Below, in pieces: positions 11,011-23,862 of a stretch of 64,000 nt of DNA. Both the position numbers and the translations under genes were made by a program. Location: contig OY829326.1 in assembly GCA_963691655.1 (NCBI GenBank), forward strand, positions 55,111,776 through 55,175,775. The letters are read 5' to 3'. The DNA comes from Toxonevra muliebris (lineage: Eukaryota; Arthropoda; Insecta; Diptera; Pallopteridae). Numbering within the stretch: the stretch's first letter is position 1; each line of letters opens with the position of its first letter. The notes under the pieces were generated by a model. That model was not told where the DNA came from. It did no database searches and worked only from the letters and a program-made list of their open reading frames with translations.

Positions 11011-12925
11011 TTAAAAGTATTTTCTAAACCGAGAATATATTTTACATAGCAAAATAATCGAATTAAGTGCATGCATTTTCAACGGTTTATTAACCCTTTG
11101 GCTCCTCCCTTATAACTCAATAGTTACAGATATTTTTCGTAGAAGGAAACATAATTTTTCGATGATAATCTACAATTATGGGTTCTCGTGTGATAAGGGA
11201 GAGTCTTGCTTGTCTACTTAGGCAAATCCTAATGTGGCGAAATAATAACTTTTCACCAGCAGGTGGACGGCAAAACGATTTTATTTGCATTCTAATAATA
11301 CTAGGATTTTTATTTTAATCCCTCTTATATCCGCAGTTGTTTGTTGGAACATGTTGCACTAGTAGAACCTTCTAGTGATCCATGTGACTATTACCCAGGT
11401 GATCTTCATCGCTTTCAGATTTGCTTAGCTTCCGATAACTCACGACTCATTTCCCACTGGGGCAAGCAACTTAAATGCATTCCAATAGAAAATTTAAGTA
11501 GTGCAATATGCGCACACTATTTTCATGGCATACCATAAATACATGCCAAACACTCTACATACTAAACTACAATACACTATACTACAGTACATTGCTAACA
11601 TTCCATTGTGGCACATTCTATTGCAGAAAAAACTGCAATGCATATGTCAAGAATATAAGCATGTAGTTTTTAAAGAGCGCGATATATACCATACGATATA
11701 TGCGATAAGAGCAACAGAAGATAAAGACGATGAAGACTCACACTCAAAATGGTAACAAACAATTACATGAAATTTATGCGCGCGCAACACTTTAAAGTAA
11801 TTTCAACACACACACTCACGCGCACACCTCGTATTCACACTACCAACAACAACAAGAAAAGCAAAAAATTGTTGCAGATAAAGAAATCATTGCTGCAGGT
11901 GATACAGATATAGTGTACAGCGTGTGAGGAGCGAGTGTAGCGTACAATCTTAAAGATACATTTACCGGCTGCTGGCTGCCACTTGTTTATTGTTTTTGCT
12001 CTACATATTTGGTATTGTTGTGTTTTACTTGTGTAAGTAGTAAATGAGAAGATTATCAGCTGCGAAAAGAGTTTGTGGTTGTTGTTGTCTTTATTGCTAC
12101 TTTCATTTAGCATCAACAGCAGCATATCATTGATGCTGTTGCTGAGAATACTGCTGGTGCAGTCTTCAATGTATGTTGTTAAAGTGCAATTGCTTTGTTG
12201 ATTAGAAATTGCCATAATTAGAAATTATTATATGAAATTGCATTATATTTAGTTGTGTGTTGTTGCTGTGTAGTGTTGATGGGATAATGTCCGCTCCGAT
12301 GTATCGCTCCGATGTATGTATTAATTAAGTGACATTTGTGGAGTGCGTAAATCAGATATGCCTATTTTGTTTATTAAAGTGTAAAAGAAGTTGATTTATT
12401 TTTTGTTACCACTGCTCATCTTCCAAATATGATATGCGCTACAATTATAAATACGGTTCCTTTTAATGCACTGATTTTATATGTACTTATATGAACATCT
12501 ATCTAGTATTTGTTAAATGATATTTTCTTTTTGATAACCTCACAAAATATTAATTAATATTAAAAACTGATCATTTCATGGCGATAGTAATTATGTCGTT
12601 ATTGCACTTTGAAGCGCGGTCTTCATTAATTTACTGATGATTGCAATCAAGTAGAATTATTCTGTCAATCGGGGAGAGAAATTTGTTCTTTGATTGCAAA
12701 AGCGAATGAATTCTGCTTGAAAGAAACGTGAGACGAGAGACCAGGGAGGTTACTCTGTAGTTCGATTCGAAAGAAAATTTACTCGAATTCGAACAATTGG
12801 TACTCAAGAAAACATTTTCGAATAACATTTGTTCGATGTTGAGATTTCATTTTGTACCTTTTGGAATGGAATTTGGAATAGAACAGTCTTTCGAATCAAA
12901 CTACAGAGAAACCCCCTAGGCTAAA
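11011..12925. other. Non-coding DNA
   Basis: Mostly AT-rich spacer with a (CA)n-like stretch near 11805-11830 and CAA/GTT-rich segments near 11845 and 12075. A 65-codon frame at 11341-11538 has a mixed, protein-like composition but no motif I recognise and no neighbouring exon. I treat it as chance. Confidence 0.45.
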
Positions 12926-14024
12926 GAACAGACCAGACCAGAGACCAGACCAGAGACCAGACCAGACCAGAGACCAGACCAGAGACCAGACCAGAGACCA
13001 GACCAGAGACCAGACCAGAGACCAGACCAAAGACCAGACCAGAGACCAAACCAGAGACCAGATCAGAGACTAGACCAGACCAGAGACTAGACCAGACCAG
13101 AGACTAGACCAGACCAGAGACTAGACCAGACCAGAGACTAGACCAGACCAGAGACTAGACCAGACCAGAGACTAGACCAGACCAGAGACTAGACCAGACC
13201 AGAGACTAGACCAGACCAGTGACTAGACCAGACCAGAGACCAGACCAGAGACCAGAGACCAGACCAGAGACCAGACCAGAGACCAGACCAGACCAGACCA
13301 GAGACCAGACCAGAGACCAGACCAGAGACCAGACCAGAGACCAGACCAGAGACCAGACCAGAGACCAGACCAGAGACCAGACCAGAGACCAGACCAGAGA
13401 CCAGACCAGAGACCAGACCAGAGACCAGACCAGAGACCAGACCAGAGACCAGACCAGAGACCAGACCAGAGACCAGACCAGAGACCAGACCAGAGACCAG
13501 ACCAGAGACCAGACCAGAGACCAGACCAGAGACCAGATCAGAGACTAGACCAGATCAGAGACTAGACCAGATCAGAGACTAGACCAGATCAGAGACTAGA
13601 CCAGACCAGAGACCAGACCAGAGACCAGACCAGAGACCAGACCAGAGACCAGACCAGAGACCAGACCAGAGACCAGACCAGAGACCAGACCAGAGACCAG
13701 ACCAGAGACCAGACCAGAGACCAGACCAGAGACCAGACCAGAGACCAGACCAGAGACCAGACCAGAGACCAGACCAGAGACCAGACCAGAGACCAGACCA
13801 GAGACCAGACCAGAGACCAGACCAGAGACCAGACCAGAGACCAGACCAGAGACCAGACCAGAGACCAGACCAGAGACCAGACCAGAGACCAGACCAGAGA
13901 CCAGACCAGAGACCAGACCAGAGACCAGACCAGAGACCAGACCAGAGACCAGACCAGAGACCAGACCAGAGACCAGAGACCAGACCAGAGACCAGACCAG
14001 AGACCAGACCAGGGACCAGACCAG
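12926..14024. repeat. AGACC minisatellite with 12-bp and 17-bp units
   Basis: A 1.1-kb tandem array. The main unit is 12 bp, GAGACCAGACCA. Two blocks use a 17-bp variant: GAGACTAGACCAGACCA, ten copies at 13066-13235 (the last begins GTGAC), and GAGACTAGACCAGATCA-type, four copies at 13541-13608. Short insertions of an extra ACCAG or GACCA shift phase at the array edges. The long Trp-Ser-Leu-Val and Arg-Asp-Gln-Thr frames are translations of the repeat and not proteins. The block structure shows that variants were spread by local unequal exchange. Confidence 0.97.
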
Positions 14025-15559
14025 TGATTGTATATGAGTAATATCAAATAGATCATGAACTTGAGATAAGAAAACTAGGCAATTGTCCACTAGATGTTTT
14101 GTTATTAATTTTTTCCAGTGTATGTGAATATATTGGATACGGTGTAAATAAATGCATCAAGTAGTTTTATGATAACAGACAGACAAACAGCTGCACTAAT
14201 TACACGTCTGTCAAAATGCCAATTTTAATCACTACAATGCCATCAGCAAAAAAAAAAACACACATACATACGTACATATATACACATACGTGCAACATAA
14301 CTCTGCAACCAAGTCAGACAAAAATCCATCGTAATCAAAATCACACACATAAAACTCACTAACGCTGCTAGCATAGCATTCACAGAGTATTTGCTCCAGA
14401 AAAATTCTAAATCTAAAACTTTAAGCAAACGCAAAACAAAAAATTAAATCTAACTTAAGCTTACGCGTGAAACGCTGTTGACGCTTACACTTTAGCCGAC
14501 TGGCATGCAAAATTCTCGTCTTCTCAAATGCAAAATGCGATTTACATTAACGGACAGATTTGGAGCAAGTGGCGCATTAGTGTTAAGTTTTTTCTTTCCT
14601 TCTTTAGTGTAGTTGCTCCACATACACCAAGGAGGAAGGCAAAACAAATGCATATTAATGTCGCAGGTAAAAGAAGCTGAATCACACAAAGACGCACCTG
14701 TATCTCGGGGGGTTGGAGCACAAATTAAATGGACAAATGTATAAATGGATAGATGTATGGATGCGGTTGAACGAAGTAAAATAGATATGTGTATTTTATT
14801 TTTTTCGTTGCGCTGTAACGTTGATTTCATTTTAATTATAGCGGACGAATATCGCTAATATAGGACATACATATATCTGTATACATGTATGTGTATGTGT
14901 GTATTAGTAAAATAAAGCAAATTTGTTTGCCACAGAGATTAGCGGCGAATCTAGGAAATACGCTCAGCGTAAAACATTTACAGTCATACCTTGACATTGA
15001 CACATCTCTGTGCCCAGTTTTACTGCACCTTTGCTTTAGGCCTTATGACATCTGTGTGCTTGTGTGTATGAGAAAGAGAGCGCGCACATCACTCACCTTT
15101 GCACGCGTGACACATTTTGTGCGTGCTGGTGTGCGGTTAATTGCACGCGAGGCATCGTTTTTAATTATGACGCATTTTAAATACGGAAATAAATTGTACA
15201 GCTTCAACTTATAAATGTTGAGAGATAATGGTTAGGAGATGGGAAGAGAAAAGAGAAAAAGGAGAAACAGAGAGAGATAAAGAAAGAAATAGAGTAAAGT
15301 AATTTTAAAAAGTTTAAATCAAAACGAAAAATAATTATTGGCTTATTAAAAGAGCCGAAGGGGGACAGATTTTTCGGTACACAAGAAGTAGTGAACATAG
15401 CCGAGTCGATTTGGCTAACGAACAAAATCGGAGGAGATCTTTTTTCTCACTTACTGTTGAAAGCAGCGATATACAGGGTAGCAAATTTAAAATGGGAGCA
15501 TTTTTTTTTTTTTGAAGAAAAACATTAAAAAAAATTTGTTTGTTGTTCAATTGGATAAT
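14025..15559. other. Non-coding DNA
   Basis: AT-rich spacer with an ATACATACGTACATATATAC-like stretch near 14265-14285. A purine-rich strand at 15230-15300 (GAGA-like runs) could bind GAGA-type factors, but this is composition only. No gene is seen. Confidence 0.45.
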
Positions 15560-16250
15560 CGTTTATTTTAGTTCAAGGAGATTTGTTTTAGCTATTTTTT
15601 TGAAAACGATATCGAGCAAATCTCCACTTGTAGCCTTGACTGAAAAATGTGCTCTTTTTTCGGCATTTTTCATCGTTTTGGACAATGATTCGGTTGATAT
15701 GGCGGCGATTTCACGTCGGTTTTCAATTGGCTTAAGTCTGGTGGCATTAGATTGGGTAATCTAGGTGACCAGTCATTTTTCGATATGAGTCGCCCTGGGA
15801 ACAATGGTCACAATAAACTGATTGTATATTGTATATTTAACGCCATCTTGTAGAAACACCGCACCAAACTGTAACTTTTTGGTAGTAAAATGGCTGTTTT
15901 TCAATTAATTAATTAACAATTAACAATTGTTGCTCATTTACGCTTCCATTCAACGCGAAATGTTCTTCGTCTAACATGATGATTTTTCGCCAAAAGTCAA
16001 GTTCGTTTTCAGCCATTTTGATGGCTGATTTGGTATAATTAAGGCGACGCGAATAATCAGCTATGTTTAGTTTTTGTGCCATTTGAGTTTTGTATGAAAA
16101 CATTATGAAATCGCTAAGAATTATGCATCGGAGAGTGATTCGAGGGATGTCTAATTCTTCAGAATTGCGATATTTCGATGTCGTTGGAGTCTTCTCAATA
16201 CTGGCTCGTATGGGTTGAGTATTTTTATCGCAACATCTTGTCGGTTGTCT
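15560..16250 (-). pseudogene. mariner-like transposase, internally deleted
   Basis: Transposases of this insect Tc1/mariner group cut the element out and paste it at TA. The frame is open from about 16245 to 15912 and includes ITLRCIILSDFIMFSYKTQ, then KMAENELDFWRKIIMLDEEH and FALNGSVNEQ. The D of MLDEEHF is the first catalytic Asp, and LNGSVN is typical of the group. After KVTVWCGVSTRW the second catalytic box (WFQQD-type) is missing. Homology resumes as LISKNDWSPRLPNLMPPDL and, in another frame, EIAAISTESLSK and HFSVKATSGDLLDIVFKK, a C-terminal end. Stops, frameshifts and the deleted core make it dead. The N-terminal DNA-binding part is not seen, and the element's TIRs were not located with confidence. 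Confidence 0.8.
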
Positions 16251-16509
16251 GGATGGATTAACTAAGACAACCTTAGCTCACAAATTTTGCTTATATTTTT
16301 CTTATATTGTTATTAACTGGAGCACTTTTAACTTTATTTTTTTACGAAACGTACGTTTTTATTCACGATTGAGAACTTATTTTGAATGTATAGTTGAACA
16401 ATTTTAGCGCTTTCCTTCGAAGTATTCTGTTCCATGGTACAAATTTCCTTTGATTGACGCTTCCAACACGGTATGTCATTAGTCGATCTGACAGCACTGT
16501 CAAAAGTTA

Positions 16510-16700
16510 TAGGGAATATTTTTGACATCAAAATAGAGACCAAAAATGGGTTTCCTAGCCTAAAAAACTCTGCGCACATAATTTCATCAAAATCAGTCAG
16601 TCCATAAAAGGCTCTTCACAAAGGTGTACAATGAAAAATTCCGGAGTTTCAGAGCCCCTTTGAAATATTGTGAATAGAATAGTCAGCAGAGGACCAACCG
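16510..16700. repeat. Diverged dispersed repeat (family D), copy 2
   Basis: Counterpart of the copy at 2.8-3.3 kb: ATTTTTGACATCAAAATAGA, CCAAAAATGGG, and CCCCTTTGAAATATTGTG. Non-coding. Ends undefined. Confidence 0.4.
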
Positions 16701-19700
16701 TACTTCACAGAATTTCAAGAAAATCATAAAAAAAAAAATTTTAATTTTATTTAAATCAAAATCCGGGGAGAAAGCTAAAAAAAAAAGAAAACTATCAACC
16801 ATTTGTATTAACCCCCTCCTGTCCAAAAACGTTGAAGGTTGTAAAAGTGCCCCGTAGTTCGATCTGCATACGACGAAATGGTAATCTACTTTCTTTGGAA
16901 ATTAAAATTCGTTTCAAAGACACCCAAGATGTACTGCTGATTTCAGATTACAGACGAAATTGTACTACTTAACGGCCAGTTTCCATAAATATAAGTATAT
17001 ATGCCTAGGTTTACGAAAAGGGACCTATCGTCCGAAAACAAGTTTTCGAAAAAAACTACTGTTAAAATAAATAATTCGATAGTGAAATCTGCGTTGCTGT
17101 GAGATTCGTTCTAATAAAGTTGGAAATAATAAAACTAGAAATCTGTGTTTTTTTTTTTTTTGTCATTAAAAAAAGCGTACTTTTTTAAACGACAGGTCTC
17201 TTTTCGTGAACCAATGAGCATATTTGTATCTCTAATTTCTTTTAACAAATTTTGTTCACTGACAAAGTCATTAAACTCACAGTAATACCAAAATTTGTAG
17301 AACCAATGGAATTGAGATTTCAATGCCACTGTAAAAAGCTTGGAGTTTTTTGTTAATACTGTTAGACTGGAATTCCTGCTGCCTTAGGTTCGATTCCCAG
17401 GTGGCGTTAATTTCTTTAAAAAATATGAAAAATTTTTAAATCAGTTTTACAAAAACCATGTGCAATTAATACTTATCATTCCAGAATACCGGTGAAAATA
17501 ACGAAGATTCGGGTTAATAATTTTAAGACTAAGGAAACCAGAGGAGAAAACTCAAAACCAAGTCTGGACTCAAAACCGAGTCCGTAGCTTTTCTAGTTAC
17601 AATTTTATTAAAACTTGAGTTCCCCGCCACTTAAGGCCTGATCTTTTATGCGCCACAGACGACCTTATAGTCCTTTATGAAATTTTTTTAAGATAAGTAA
17701 AATCTATTAATATTAGCTGCGTTTTATTCGCCACTTGCTTCTAGTTATGTATAACTAGCAGCGATAATTGTATGGGAATGCAACAACAAAGAGGCAGAGA
17801 TAACACGTATAATTACAGCTGTTATGTACATATACTTAACAAGTGGTTTAACTACATCAAATTCTATAGTGAACTGCCAATAATGAAAAAAGAAGTGTGA
17901 CAGTTAGCAAAACAATAAAAAAAGGAAAAGATTCGAAATGGCTGCCGGTGAAAATAAGTTAAAGTCATCGTTAAATGTTCTTATTAAGGGTAAAAACTAA
18001 AAAGAATGCCCACGATTAACCACAATGACTGGGATCCACTAAAATGTTTCACCTGTAGCTGTTGAGCAGTTTCATTGTGAATAACAATATAACGAAGAAT
18101 AGACTTAACAACTTGGTCGTTTTATTCGCACATGTTAAACTAGCTGGCGAATAAAACACAGCTATTAACTCTTCACTTAACTCATTGTGGACTGAAATAC
18201 AACCAGAAGAGATAAGCGCGAAATCGAGTACAGATTCGTATTCCCTGAGTTCTCAAAAAGTTTATGTTAAAATTGTGAATGATTGAAAATAAGCAAAAAA
18301 TATAAATTTATTTTTAGATCACTCGGGTGCCATAAACCATTTTAAACTTTCTTTAAAGTTTAAATATAAATTTATTAAAATCAGTGCAAATGTAAAAATA
18401 TATTATGATGGGTCAGCAGTGACCAATGGCACCGAAATGGTTAAAAAGGGTTCATCTGTCTAAGCCTCTGACTTCAATAAAACTATCTTATTGGCTTACC
18501 TCCTTCTACCATTAACGCAACTGACAAGAGTCTCTATTCGCCAATTTGACTTTGCTAAGTTTTTGAAAGTAGTTGGCTTGCTGATCATCGTCTGTAGAAT
18601 TTCCTTTGGAGAATAAAACGGTGATAATTAACTTGTGTCTGGCTTGTTTCAACGTTTGAAAGCCAAAAATTTGCGGTAAATTTAAATTTTTCATATCTGG
18701 CACAGAAAAAGACATCAGCATTTCATAATTGGTATCGCAATAGTTTTTTGATTGTTTTGAGCATTTAACAATACATTTTTGAAATAGTAAAAATATCAAA
18801 TTTTTAGAAGAAAAAATATCAAATTTTAAAAAGGTATATTTACAGTGATCAGGACAGTTTGGATAACAATTGTGAGTATTCATACAAACTAAATCAACGC
18901 TTTATTAAAAATAATGTCGTAAAATGTTGGGTATTGACTTTTTTATAATTGTCGAATATATTCAATATTGACCTTTAAAAACCAGGATAGACATCTCAGG
19001 CCAACAATATTATTTTGCCCGGCTTCAGCACCATCATATTAGTTTATATACAAATTTACAGGCTTTTAACTCAACCTTAAATATTTTTGACACAAAGAGG
19101 GTTAACACCACTCAGGTCTACTCGAAAATCTGGATGCAAAATTTTTAAAAATTAATAGGAAAAGTTAATTTTTTCCATTCAATAAACAATCATCCTGTGG
19201 CTCGAATGGAAACGATTGGAATGCCTTTTATTTAATTTCTTTCCGTTTGCTTCTTTCACTTACCCATAGTCTCTCCCAAGTATTGTTAGATTTACTGCCT
19301 TATGTGTTTCATTCGAGCTTGGTTCAATTTCTCAACTTAATAGCATTTGAAATTCGCATCTGTCGACATTTCGCAGCAACTGAAAAAAAACTCAAATTAC
19401 TTCCATGCTTTAATTCAAAAATAACAAAAGTTAATTTTATGTATAAATACCAGATGCTCTTTATGTATAAATACCAGATACCCACCATTTAAAATCTCAT
19501 TAAAAGTACACTACTTAAATCAATAGCAACCCAAAAGGAAACCATAGCAAATTCGACTTCAGTCATTTAAAAATAATTTGCAAAAATACTGCATACAGCC
19601 ATAAGTCAATCGTAATATGTTTTTGTATGTTTTACCAATAGACAATTTTGATTTCAAATTTATTGCGAAATAATGAACTTAATATTGTTGACAATTCGTT

Positions 19701-20919
19701 TCAGCTGTTGTTGTGTTGGTACTCGTTGGCATATGGAAGTCAATGAAGATGATGGTGATGAAGATGATGTTGAGTTATTGAAGTTACGAAACTTTCTATG
19801 GGTAATAATCAAAACAAAACAATAAAAAAGTATACGAGCGTATACTGATTGTTTTCACTTTCAATAACAACAGCAACAACATACAAAATCATTGAACCAA
19901 CTGCGTAGGTAATTTATGAGTTTCTGTTTCTATTCAATTTAATCTGCAATGCATGCAATGGCAACAACAACAGTAAAAGCAGCATTTACCATAAGGTATT
20001 TATTTCTATATCTATAATAGGAGTAGACTATTTTATTATTTTCTATATGTACTACCCGAGAAAACATTAATCAATAAATTTGTTTTAATGACAAACACAA
20101 TGACAACATACCACAGCGTATGAGTTTATCTAGGTGCTGTTGTTGTTGTGTATGTTGAAATATTGCTGCCAACACTCATAAGTAGGTACTTTGCAACAAC
20201 AATAGAATCAATGTTGTGTTAAAAATCAACATACAAAACAAAAGAAATAACGAATTCAGCGAAAAGGATGCGCTACAATATAATGAACTATTTTATTTTT
20301 CTCTATCTAGAAATACATTGCTACTCACTCTCTTTCATAGACTGTACATAGATAAAATAGCGTTGAAGTGTTTTTGTTATTGCCTATTTAGCACCTTCTT
20401 TGTTGTCACAACACACAGAGCACAATAGAGCGGCAACAAAAAAAAAATGCCGAGAAAAAGTCAAGCGGATTGGCAACAGCCAAATTTTGAAGAATAACAG
20501 CAGCTAAGGCAGTCAAAGCAATAAATGTGGCAGCTGTGTGCAATGACATGCGTTAAAGAAATTTTCTTTAAATTTGTGCAGAATTAAAAGGGAATAAGAG
20601 TAGCTTTCTACCATACTGTATATGTATTGGTAAATATATTAGGGTGGTTTGTATTATTATAGATATTTATATTAAAGGAGGTGTTACTGCTATTTATTTT
20701 TAATATTTTAATGGTCAAACGAAATCCATAAACTACCAATGAAAAAGTCAATGACTAATGGACTGAAATGTATATTAGTTTTTTTCTCTTACCCCTTATT
20801 TAAGGCATAAGAGCCCATGGATATATGTACAATGTAGATGGATCGACATATAAGGAACTTTTGTAACCCCCATCTTGACCATGTTTTTTGAGAAGATTAT
20901 TATTATTATTATATAGTAT
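16701..20919. other. Non-coding DNA with a tRNA-like scrap
   Basis: Mainly AT-rich spacer. At 17355-17410 a segment GTTAGACTGG... with GGTTCGATTCCCAGG (a good B box and T-stem) resembles the 3' half of a tRNA or tRNA-derived SINE, but there is no cloverleaf. CAA/CAG-rich stretches occur near 19865-19980. The direct repeat TTTATGTATAAATACCAGAT occurs twice in tandem around 19437-19480. Confidence 0.45.
18512..18883 (-). other. Unrecognised 123-codon open frame
   Basis: An ATG-initiated frame of 123 codons, long for this AT-rich background. The N-terminus is cysteine-rich (NCYPNCPDHCKYTF), and further along there is KCIVKCSKQSKNYC. The middle, FSVPDMKNLNLPQIFGF, looks protein-like. The Cys spacing vaguely recalls the extracellular Cys-rich end of insect DEG/ENaC (pickpocket) channels, but neither the following membrane helix nor the preceding domain is nearby. 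It could be an exon, a pseudogene piece or chance. I give no function. Confidence 0.2.
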
Positions 20920-22560
20920 CTACAAGCTGACCCGGCAGACGTTGTTCTGCCCTTTCTACGAAGAAGCGGGAAAATCGTAGTTTATTTGAATGAAGAAGAA
21001 TGAAGTTTCTTGGTGTTTAAAATTGAACATTGGTAATGACAATTCAAGTTTATAGGACGTACATTGAATTTGGTGAAAATTCTAGATTTAAAAATGAGGC
21101 ATCAATATTGCCATTTTTAAAAGTATTTAATTTGCAGAAGAATTTCAATGACCGTTATAGAAGTTATGTGTAATTCCAAAAGCTATTTTAAAATATATAC
21201 CCATTTGCTATTTATTATAAAAATTGAACTTATTATAGAATTTATTACAGCGCCACCTAACGGATTTCGACATAGCTAGGCAGGTTCTTGAGATATTTCA
21301 TCAATTAGTAGAAATAATAGTAAAAAATAATAATAGAAAAAATAGAAGTAGAAAATAACAATAAATTGTAGAAAAATGTAGTAAAAAAGTGGTAAAAAGT
21401 ATAAGTAGTAAAAAAGTAGTCGGGTATGAGAAGAAAATGTTAAAAAAAATAAATTAAAAAGTAGTAGAAAATAGAAGTAGAGTATGATGCAACACCCACT
21501 AATCCAACAAACTGAGAGAATTTTTTAAATCCGATATTGACAAATAAAGCTTCCATACTAAGATATCCCGTAATAAAAATTCAGGGTATATGGAAGTTTG
21601 TAGCATGGCATTGTTAATTCACGTTCTTGTACCAAATATCTGTACTGTGCTATAAATAATATATTTGAGATATACCCAAAAAAAATATTAGGATTATATG
21701 GGAGGTGACACGCCCACCTTCCTCTTGTCGGTCAAGTCGTTCAGAAGTTACACGATTACAAACAAACACACAAAACTCTACGATTGTATATACAAAGATA
21801 TAATACGGATGACTATTAACCCAGACGATCGGGTCATTCAACAGTAAGATAGAAATTACAGCATTTTTTAGTAAAAAGGAATAACTTTTAAGTGTATTTT
21901 TTTGTTAAATAATTTTATTATGGTTCAGTTGAATTATAGAAACAATATTTCAGGACGCTCTACTTATATTTATATCAAAGACCATTCATAAAGTAGTAGA
22001 AAAATAGTAGAAAAAGGAATCAAAAAAGTAGCAGAAAATAGTAGTAGGAAAGGTAGTAGGAAAAAGAATAGAATAGACAAAATTAGTAAAAACGAAGAAG
22101 AAAGAGTGGTAGAAATAATAGTAAAAAAGAGTAGTAGAAAAAACTGTAAAAAAGTAGTAAAATAGTAATAGTGAAAAATAGTAGAAAGTAGTAGTAGAAA
22201 AATAAGACAAAATGTATTAGTAGAAAATGAGTACTAAAATAGTTGTAGAAAATATTGGTTGAAAAAGTAGTAGAAAATAAGAAGTTTAAAAGTAGTTGAA
22301 AATAGTAGTATAAATAGTAGTAGAATTAGTAGTAGAACCGTACCACAAATGCCTCCTAAGATATCACATAATGAAAATTCAGGTTATATGGAAGGTGCCA
22401 CACCCCCTTTGTCAATCCCGCCCATATTTTTGTTGTAGTAAGGCATTGTCAATTCTCGTTATTGTACCAAATTTCAGTACTGTGCTATAAATGGTTCTTG
22501 AGATATACTCAAAAAACTATTAGGATTGTATGGGAGGTACCACGCCCACTTTCCTAAAAG
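20920..22560. repeat. Composite repeat: GTAGAAAATA array plus CACGCCCAC block, duplicated
   Basis: It begins with CTGACCCGGCAGACGTTGTT near 20927. Two composites follow. Each has a degenerate purine array of GTAGAAAATAGTA-type units (about 21290-21480 and 21990-22340) followed by a conserved block (about 21560-21720 and 22360-22552). Shared words in the blocks: AAAATTCAGG, TATATGGAAG, GCATTGT, TGTACCAAAT, TACTGTGCTATAAAT, GAGATATAC, and a final GGGAGGTRMCACGCCCAC. The blocks are about 800 bp apart, so the whole composite was duplicated in tandem or two copies landed together. Non-coding, family not recognised. Confidence 0.75.
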
Positions 22561-23860
22561 TCATTATGAATAGCTATGTTTCATCCTTCCGCCAAAGAAA
22601 ATATAAAGGGCGCTATCCATTTTTAATCTTACTGTTGAGCAGAGGCAACGGTTTCAGTTTCAAATTTTTATTCAACAACGAAATTAAAATATTCTGGGAA
22701 AAAAAATTTATTATTTTGGAAGTTCTATCCAGAACAGGTATAAAAAATCAAAAACAAAACGATTCAAAATCGTTCCTAAAGCATTCCACTACAACTGCTT
22801 CATTAGTTAATAAAAATGTTTTGTTTTCCGTGGAGTGAAGCTGGTTGGAAAATTCTCTGCCGCAAAGGTGGCGAAATCTAGGTGACGAACGAAAATTAAG
22901 TGTAAGTGCAATCGTGGCGGAGACATTCCAAAACTGGAAGCCCGTATAATATATCATTTACTAGAAATAATATTTATTTTTATTTCGTACCGTGATACGA
23001 GATAGTCGGCGAAAATCTCAACATAGCTTTGTGTGCATTTGACAGGCGTTGATTTTCGTTGATATATTTAATTAAGTTGATTTTATACCAATTCATTACA
23101 AATATTAAATTATTCATGAAAACTTGTACTTGTGAATACAATTTTACTTTTTATAGACTTGAATAATGGATTCACATAACTTTGTGTGCTAGATATAATT
23201 ATTTCCTTTTTCATAACTATTCGTATATATATAACATATTTAACAGAAAAAAATATTGTATAATAAAATCACAAAAAAAAAACATAGTATTTAAATTTTT
23301 AACGCAATTAAACAATCAACTCTTTTATATTAAAGAGATAACAACATAAATTTGTAGCATAAATATTCATAAAAAATCAAAAAAAAAAAAAAATGCGAAT
23401 GGTAAACCCCGAAAACAAATAAATAAATAGAATAGCATTTTTATTTTTCTAAATATCATAAATATTTTTTTTTTTTAGTAATTTTGAACTTTTGCTCTAT
23501 TTGCATATAAACATTTTTTTTATGAGTCAGATAAATTACGTTAAAAAGACGGAGAAAGAAAACAACACAATAAAATATTTATGCAAATTTTATGTTTCAG
23601 AAATTAATTTTTTACCCCATTTTAAAGTATCAATGCTTTAGAAATGAGCAAAACACCTGCTACATCTAAATAGTCTATATAAAACTAGCGATACAAGATT
23701 TTACCATCAATATTTTTATTTTAATTTCTATTGTTTGTTTAATTTTGTTTTTAGATTTTTATGTGTAAAAAAAAAGTAAAGCAAAAACATGTTGTTTTGG
23801 AATTGAAAATATATCGCCGATTCAGAGATAAAACTTAGTAAGTACAAATCATTGATTCCT
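22561..23860. other. Non-coding AT-rich DNA
   Basis: A 102-codon frame at 22530-22838 spans the end of the preceding repeat and has no recognisable motif, so it is treated as chance. The rest is very AT-rich, with long A and T runs near 23270, 23380 and 23465. Confidence 0.45.
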
Positions 23861-23862
23861 TA

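Noticed and set aside
11341..11538. 65-codon frame as an exon
   Set aside because: No motif, no neighbouring exons, no convincing splice sites; length is within chance expectation.
12926..14024. CRISPR-like array
   Set aside because: Units are contiguous, without unique spacers; the organism is a eukaryote.
13219..14090. Trp-Ser-Leu-Val, Val-Ser-Gly-Leu and Arg-Asp-Gln-Thr repeat proteins
   Set aside because: Translations of the AGACC minisatellite in different frames and strands; no unique sequence at either end supports a gene.
17355..17410. tRNA gene
   Set aside because: A B box is present but no A box, acceptor stem or anticodon arm can be drawn; also true of the B-box scrap at 9370-9410 on the minus strand.
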